Shown here: one piece after another, positions 24,164 to 27,801 of the stretch | How the letters are laid out: every line of letters begins with the position of its first letter | Numbering within the stretch: position 1 is the first letter of the stretch | DNA from: Candidatus Segatella mututuai | GTDB lineage: Bacteria; Bacteroidota; Bacteroidia; Bacteroidales; Bacteroidaceae | Direction: 5' to 3' | NCBI GenBank assembly: GCA_002439605.1 | Contig: DJOI01000025.1 | Location: forward strand, 1 to 27,801 | DNA length: 27,801 nucleotides | Made by a program: the position numbers and the translations under genes | Notes under the pieces: model-generated | The model's database searches: none | What the model saw: only the letters and a program-made list of their open reading frames with translations | Told to the model about the DNA's origin: nothing

Positions 24164-26359
24164 ATGAAGTTTAAATCAATGGCTCTCTTGATGCTGACCA
24201 TGGCCATGCCGGCTATGGCAGATCAGGTAAATGTGAGTACCCAAGGTATGTCGCTCGTGCTCGATGTGGAGAACGGGCAGCCTGCCAAGTATCTGTATTT
24301 TGGTTCTCGTCTCGACGAACGTGACAAGGCAAACTTAAGTGTCACAGCCAATGGGCGAATGGATGTCTATCCTGCCTATGGGCTTAACACTCCTGCCGAG
24401 TCGGCTCTGGCTCTGCGCCATGCCGATGGCAATCTGTCGACGGCGTTGGTGGCTACGGGCTATGACTCCCGTCAGGAGGCGAATGCCACGGTTACGGTCA
24501 TCCATCTCAAGGATGCGGTGTACAACTTGAAGGTAGACCTTTGCTATCGTGCCTATAAGGATGTTGACTTAATAGAGGCATGGAGCGAGATAACCAACGG
24601 CGAGAAGGGAACGGTGACGCTTACCACTTTCGCCTCGGCCATGTTGCCTATCCGCAGGGGTAATGTGTGGATGAGCCATCTCTCGGGCTCATGGGCAAGC
24701 GAGGCCAGTGTGAACAATGCGCCCCTTGCTCCGGGCGAGTTTGTCATCCGCAACAACCATGGCACTTGCAACTCGAATACGGCTCATGCCGAGGTGATGT
24801 TCTCGCTCGATGGCAAAGGACAGGAGAACAAGGGTAGTGTGATAGGTGCGGCTCTTGAATACAGCGGCAACTATAAGCTCAAGGCAGTGACCGACGATAC
24901 GGAATACCATTATTTCTTTGCCGGTATCAACGAGGAGAATTCCGAGTATCATCTCAAGAAGGGAGAAACCTTCAAGACACCGGCTCTTGCTCTCACCTTC
25001 TCGAATGAAGGACTGAGTGGCGCCAGCCGAAACTTTCATCGTTGGGGGCGTAAGTATGTCCTGGCACATGGCTCTCGGCTCCGCGACATTCTGCTCAACT
25101 CTTGGGAGGGTGTTTATTTCGACATCAACCAGCAAGGCATGGACCAAATGATGGCAGACATAGCTTCCATGGGTGGTGAGTTGTTTGTGATGGACGACGG
25201 ATGGTTTGGCACCAAGTATCAACGCAACAGCGACAACTGTGCCCTTGGCGACTGGGAGGTTGACAAGAAGAAACTGCCTGATGGCATCGAGGGACTGTTG
25301 CGTGATGCCAAGAAAAACGAGGTGAAGTTTGGCATTTGGATAGAGCCCGAGATGACCAATACCACCAGCGAGCTTTACGAGAAGCATCCCGATTGGGTCA
25401 TCAAGGCTCCCAAGCGTGATGCCGTGTTGGGGCGTGGTGGCACGCAGCTTGTTCTCGACCTCTCCAACCCTAAGGTGCAGGACTATGCTTTCGGTATAGT
25501 GGACAACTTGCTCAGCAAATATCCAGAGATAGCCTATATCAAGTGGGATGCCAACATGGGCATCATGAACCATGGTAGCCAGTATCTCTCCATGGCAGAC
25601 CAGAGTCATCTCTATATTGCCTATCATCAGGGACTCCGCAAGGTGGTAGACCGCATACGTGCCAAGTACAAGGATGTGGTGATACAGTGCTGCGCCAGTG
25701 GTGGCGGACGTGCCAACTGGGGTATGCTTCGTGGCTTCGACGAGTTCTGGGTGAGCGACAATACAGATGCCTTGCAGCGCATCTACATGCAGTATGGCAC
25801 CAGCTATTTCTTCCCCGCCATCGCCATGGCTTGCCACATTTCGGCTGTGCCCAACCATACCGTGTTCCGAACCACGTCGCTCAAATATCGCATCGATGTG
25901 GCCATGAGCGGCAGGTTGGGCATGGAGATTCAGCCCAAGAACATGACCGATGAGGAGAAGGCGCTTTGCAAGAAGGCCATCAGCCAGTACAAGGAGATTC
26001 GTCCCGTGGTACAGTTGGGCGACCTTTACCGTCTGGTTTCTCCTTATGACAACGAGGGACTGGCCTCGCTGATGTATGTGAGCGAGGCGAAGGACAAGGC
26101 CGTGTTCTATTGGTGGAAGTTGGCCAACTTCTATAATGTGCACCTGCCGAGAGTCAAGATGGCAGGTCTTGATGCCAATCGTCTGTATAAGGTGCGCGAG
26201 CTCAACGCCATCGACCTGAAACCTCTCTACTGCGAGGGCAAGGCTTATACGGGCAAGTACCTCATGGAGCACGGCTTGGAGATGCCTTATACCAACGAGG
26301 TGGACTGGGGCAAGAAGACCGACTGGTCGTCGCGTGTTATTTATCTGGAGGCTGAATGA
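24164..26359 (+). CDS. GH36 alpha-galactosidase
   Basis: The 731-residue protein has a signal peptide ending near MPAMAD. An N-terminal beta-sandwich spans about 25-290, and the catalytic barrel begins near NSWEGVYFDI. Conserved landmarks are FVMDDGWFG (341-349), GIWIEPEM (390-397), the nucleophile Asp462 in YIKWDANM, CCASGGGRANWG (509-520), and the acid/base aspartate within WVSDNTDA (530-536). It removes alpha-1,6-galactose from galactomannan side chains or raffinose-type sugars, probably in the periplasm. The stop codon overlaps the start of the following mannanase gene by 4 bases (ATGA), so the two are translationally coupled. It is visibly more G+C-rich than susC. Confidence 0.95.
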   Translation: MKFKSMALLMLTMAMPAMADQVNVSTQGMSLVLDVENGQPAKYLYFGSRLDERDKANLSVTANGRMDVYPAYGLNTPAESALALRHADGNLSTALVATGYDSRQEANATVTVIHLKDAVYNLKVDLCYRAYKDVDLIEAWSEITNGEKGTVTLTTFASAMLPIRRGNVWMSHLSGSWASEASVNNAPLAPGEFVIRNNHGTCNSNTAHAEVMFSLDGKGQENKGSVIGAALEYSGNYKLKAVTDDTEYHYFFAGINEENSEYHLKKGETFKTPALALTFSNEGLSGASRNFHRWGRKYVLAHGSRLRDILLNSWEGVYFDINQQGMDQMMADIASMGGELFVMDDGWFGTKYQRNSDNCALGDWEVDKKKLPDGIEGLLRDAKKNEVKFGIWIEPEMTNTTSELYEKHPDWVIKAPKRDAVLGRGGTQLVLDLSNPKVQDYAFGIVDNLLSKYPEIAYIKWDANMGIMNHGSQYLSMADQSHLYIAYHQGLRKVVDRIRAKYKDVVIQCCASGGGRANWGMLRGFDEFWVSDNTDALQRIYMQYGTSYFFPAIAMACHISAVPNHTVFRTTSLKYRIDVAMSGRLGMEIQPKNMTDEEKALCKKAISQYKEIRPVVQLGDLYRLVSPYDNEGLASLMYVSEAKDKAVFYWWKLANFYNVHLPRVKMAGLDANRLYKVRELNAIDLKPLYCEGKAYTGKYLMEHGLEMPYTNEVDWGKKTDWSSRVIYLEAE

Positions 26360-27642
26360 TGAAAAGAGTACTGATGTTTATTGTGTTGGCAATGGCCGCA
26401 TGCGGCCTCTCTGCCCAGTCGGATTTCGTGAAGGTGAAGGACGGACATTTCGTGCGTGACGGTAAATCTTATTATTATGTGGGTACCAACTTCTGGTATG
26501 GTGCCATCCTTGGCTCTGAAGGCCAGGGGGGCGACCGCAAGCGCCTGTGCCGCGAACTCGATAGGCTAAAGTCGTTGGGCATCGATAACCTGCGCATTCT
26601 GGTGGGTTCTGATGGAAAACGAGGTGTCAAGACCAAGGTGGAGCCCACGCTGCAGGAGGCTCCTGGAGTATATAACGACACGATATTGGCTGGTCTCGAC
26701 TATCTGCTCATGCAAATGGAGAAGCGCAAGATGGTGGCCGTGCTCTATCTCAACAACTCGTGGGAGTGGAGTGGAGGTTATGGCTATTATCTTGAGCAGG
26801 CAGGTATGGGGCAGGCTCCCCGCCCCGACGAGGCAGGCTATCCTGCCTTTATGCAGTTTGTGTCGCAGTATGCATCCTGCGAGAAAGCCCATCAGCTGTT
26901 CTACGACTACGTGCGTTTTATCCTTGGACGCACCAACCGCTATACCCATCGTCGCTATGTGGACGATCCTGCCATCATGTCGTGGCAGATTGGCAACGAG
27001 CCCCGTGCTTTCAGCAAGGAAGCATTGCCAGCCTTCGAACACTGGTTGGCAGAGGCAAGTAGGTTGATTCGTTCACTCGACGGCAACCACCTCATCAGTA
27101 TCGGAAGCGAGGGCAGTTGGGGATGCGAGAACGACATCGCCAGTTATGAACGTATATGTGCCGACAAGAATGTGGACTATTGCAACATTCATCTCTGGCC
27201 CTACAACTGGAGTTGGGCACGCAAGGATCATCTCGTGGAAGATTTGGGCGTGTCCTGCAAGAACACCAAGGATTATATCGATGCCCACCTGGCTGTGTGT
27301 GCCCGCCTCGGCAAGCCGTTGGTGATGGAGGAGTTTGGCTATCCTCGTGATGGCTTTTCTTTCACACCGGGGTCCAGCACCCAGGGCCGGGATGGATATT
27401 ATCGATATGTGTTTGGTCTTGTGGCAGACAATGCAGAGAAGGGAGGATACTTTGCCGGTTGCAACTTCTGGGGCTGGGGAGGTTATGCCCAACCTAAGCA
27501 TGAGCAATGGCAGGTGGGCGACGATTACACGGGCGATCCAGCCCAGGAGGCCCAGGGGCTCAACTCTGTATTTGCTACCGACAAGAGTACCTTGGAGGTG
27601 GTGAAGAGTCAAGTGGACAGGATGAATAATATTGGGAAATAA
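26356..27642 (+). CDS. GH5_7-like endo-beta-1,4-mannanase
   Basis: The 428-residue protein begins with a signal (LAMAACGLSAQS); cleavage after SAQ is likely, but Cys16 leaves a lipoprotein possible. The mature start VKVKDGHFVRDGKSYYYVGTNFWYGAILG, the acid/base Glu215 in SWQIGNEPRAF, NIHLWPYNW around His279, and the nucleophile Glu326 in VMEEFGYPRDG are all typical of GH5 subfamily 7 mannanases. It hydrolyses beta-1,4-mannosidic bonds in mannan, glucomannan or galactomannan. The ATGA overlap with the alpha-galactosidase supports a joint galactomannan function. An alternative start is the next ATG, 3 bases on. No strong terminator was seen after it. Confidence 0.92.
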   Translation: MMKRVLMFIVLAMAACGLSAQSDFVKVKDGHFVRDGKSYYYVGTNFWYGAILGSEGQGGDRKRLCRELDRLKSLGIDNLRILVGSDGKRGVKTKVEPTLQEAPGVYNDTILAGLDYLLMQMEKRKMVAVLYLNNSWEWSGGYGYYLEQAGMGQAPRPDEAGYPAFMQFVSQYASCEKAHQLFYDYVRFILGRTNRYTHRRYVDDPAIMSWQIGNEPRAFSKEALPAFEHWLAEASRLIRSLDGNHLISIGSEGSWGCENDIASYERICADKNVDYCNIHLWPYNWSWARKDHLVEDLGVSCKNTKDYIDAHLAVCARLGKPLVMEEFGYPRDGFSFTPGSSTQGRDGYYRYVFGLVADNAEKGGYFAGCNFWGWGGYAQPKHEQWQVGDDYTGDPAQEAQGLNSVFATDKSTLEVVKSQVDRMNNIGK

Positions 27643-27707
27643 ACAAAAAGTTGGTTCTTCTCAAATTTTGGTACAAAAGTTGTGTTATGGTTTTTAGAAG
27701 AAGTAGA

Positions 27708-27765
27708 AATGTCCGTTCCGTGTATTAGAATGTCCGTTCCGTGACACGGAACGGAGATATCTTTG
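27708..27765 (+). promoter_or_regulatory. Repeat array and promoter-like motif at the right edge
   Basis: AATGTCCGTTCCGTG occurs at 27708-27722 and again at 27729-27743, 21 bases apart. An inverted copy CACGGAACGGA follows at 27745-27755 and forms an 11-base-arm palindrome with the second copy. TATCTTTG (27758-27765), a TAnnTTTG match, comes directly after. This looks like an operator for a gene beyond the window. The rest of 27643-27801 shows only a weak AT hairpin near 27663-27681. Confidence 0.6.
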
Positions 27766-27801
27766 TGGTTTAACGATTTTAGTTGACCACTTTTAGCATT
27801 A

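Noticed and set aside
24689..26272. 527-codon open frame on the minus strand opposite the GH36 gene
   Set aside because: It lies wholly inside a well-supported GH36 gene and shows no recognisable domain; it is a product of codon bias in the coding strand.
12175..27642. BadF-type kinase as part of the PUL
   Set aside because: A strong terminator and a separate promoter lie between it and susC, so proximity alone does not support membership.

Overview
The window comes from a Bacteroidota genome, most likely a Prevotella/Segatella-type gut or oral anaerobe. The signs are a SusC/SusD-led polysaccharide utilisation locus (PUL), many Bacteroidota-style lipoproteins, and promoters of the TAnnTTTG type (with TTG about 20 bases upstream) ahead of several genes. 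No tRNA, rRNA, CRISPR array, transposase or phage gene was seen. Genus assignment is inference from gene content, not a database match.

Region A (1-4630, minus strand) is a probable iron/haem-related envelope operon. It encodes an outer-membrane porin, an imelysin-like lipoprotein and a c-type dihaem oxidoreductase lipoprotein that runs off the left edge. It starts from a clear promoter whose transcript begins with an unrecognised, roughly 110-nt structured RNA ending in a GC stem and eight U's. This is the best candidate for an undescribed regulatory element here. Region B (4710-5773, plus strand, divergent) encodes a fusion of a hemerythrin/RIC-type diiron domain to a LuxR-type DNA-binding domain. 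It converges on a second LuxR-type regulator (5796-6440) with a closely similar C-terminus and a degenerate receiver.

Region C (12053-5796, minus strand) looks like one envelope operon: a large MscS-type channel, KdsA, KdsD (the first steps to Kdo for lipopolysaccharide), a secreted phospholipase-D/cardiolipin-synthase-like enzyme, and the LuxR regulator. The last three gaps are each exactly 27 bases. Region D (12139-13110, plus strand, divergent from C) is a single BadF/BcrA-type sugar-kinase-like ATPase gene closed by a near-ideal terminator.

Region E (13192-27642, plus strand) is a PUL. SusC, SusD and two surface lipoproteins form the first unit. A GH5 glycanase and a DUF2807-like lipoprotein form a second, and a GH36 alpha-galactosidase overlapping a GH5_7-like mannanase forms a third. 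Strong hairpins followed by fresh TAnnTTTG promoters separate the units. The enzyme set fits galactomannan or galactoglucomannan: the mannanase cuts the beta-mannan backbone, the alpha-galactosidase removes side chains, and SusCD with the two lipoproteins bind and import oligosaccharides. No beta-mannosidase, mannosyl phosphorylase or PUL regulator is visible, so the locus probably continues to the right. The last 150 bases hold two direct repeats and one inverted copy of the same element next to a promoter-like motif, probably an operator for the next gene.
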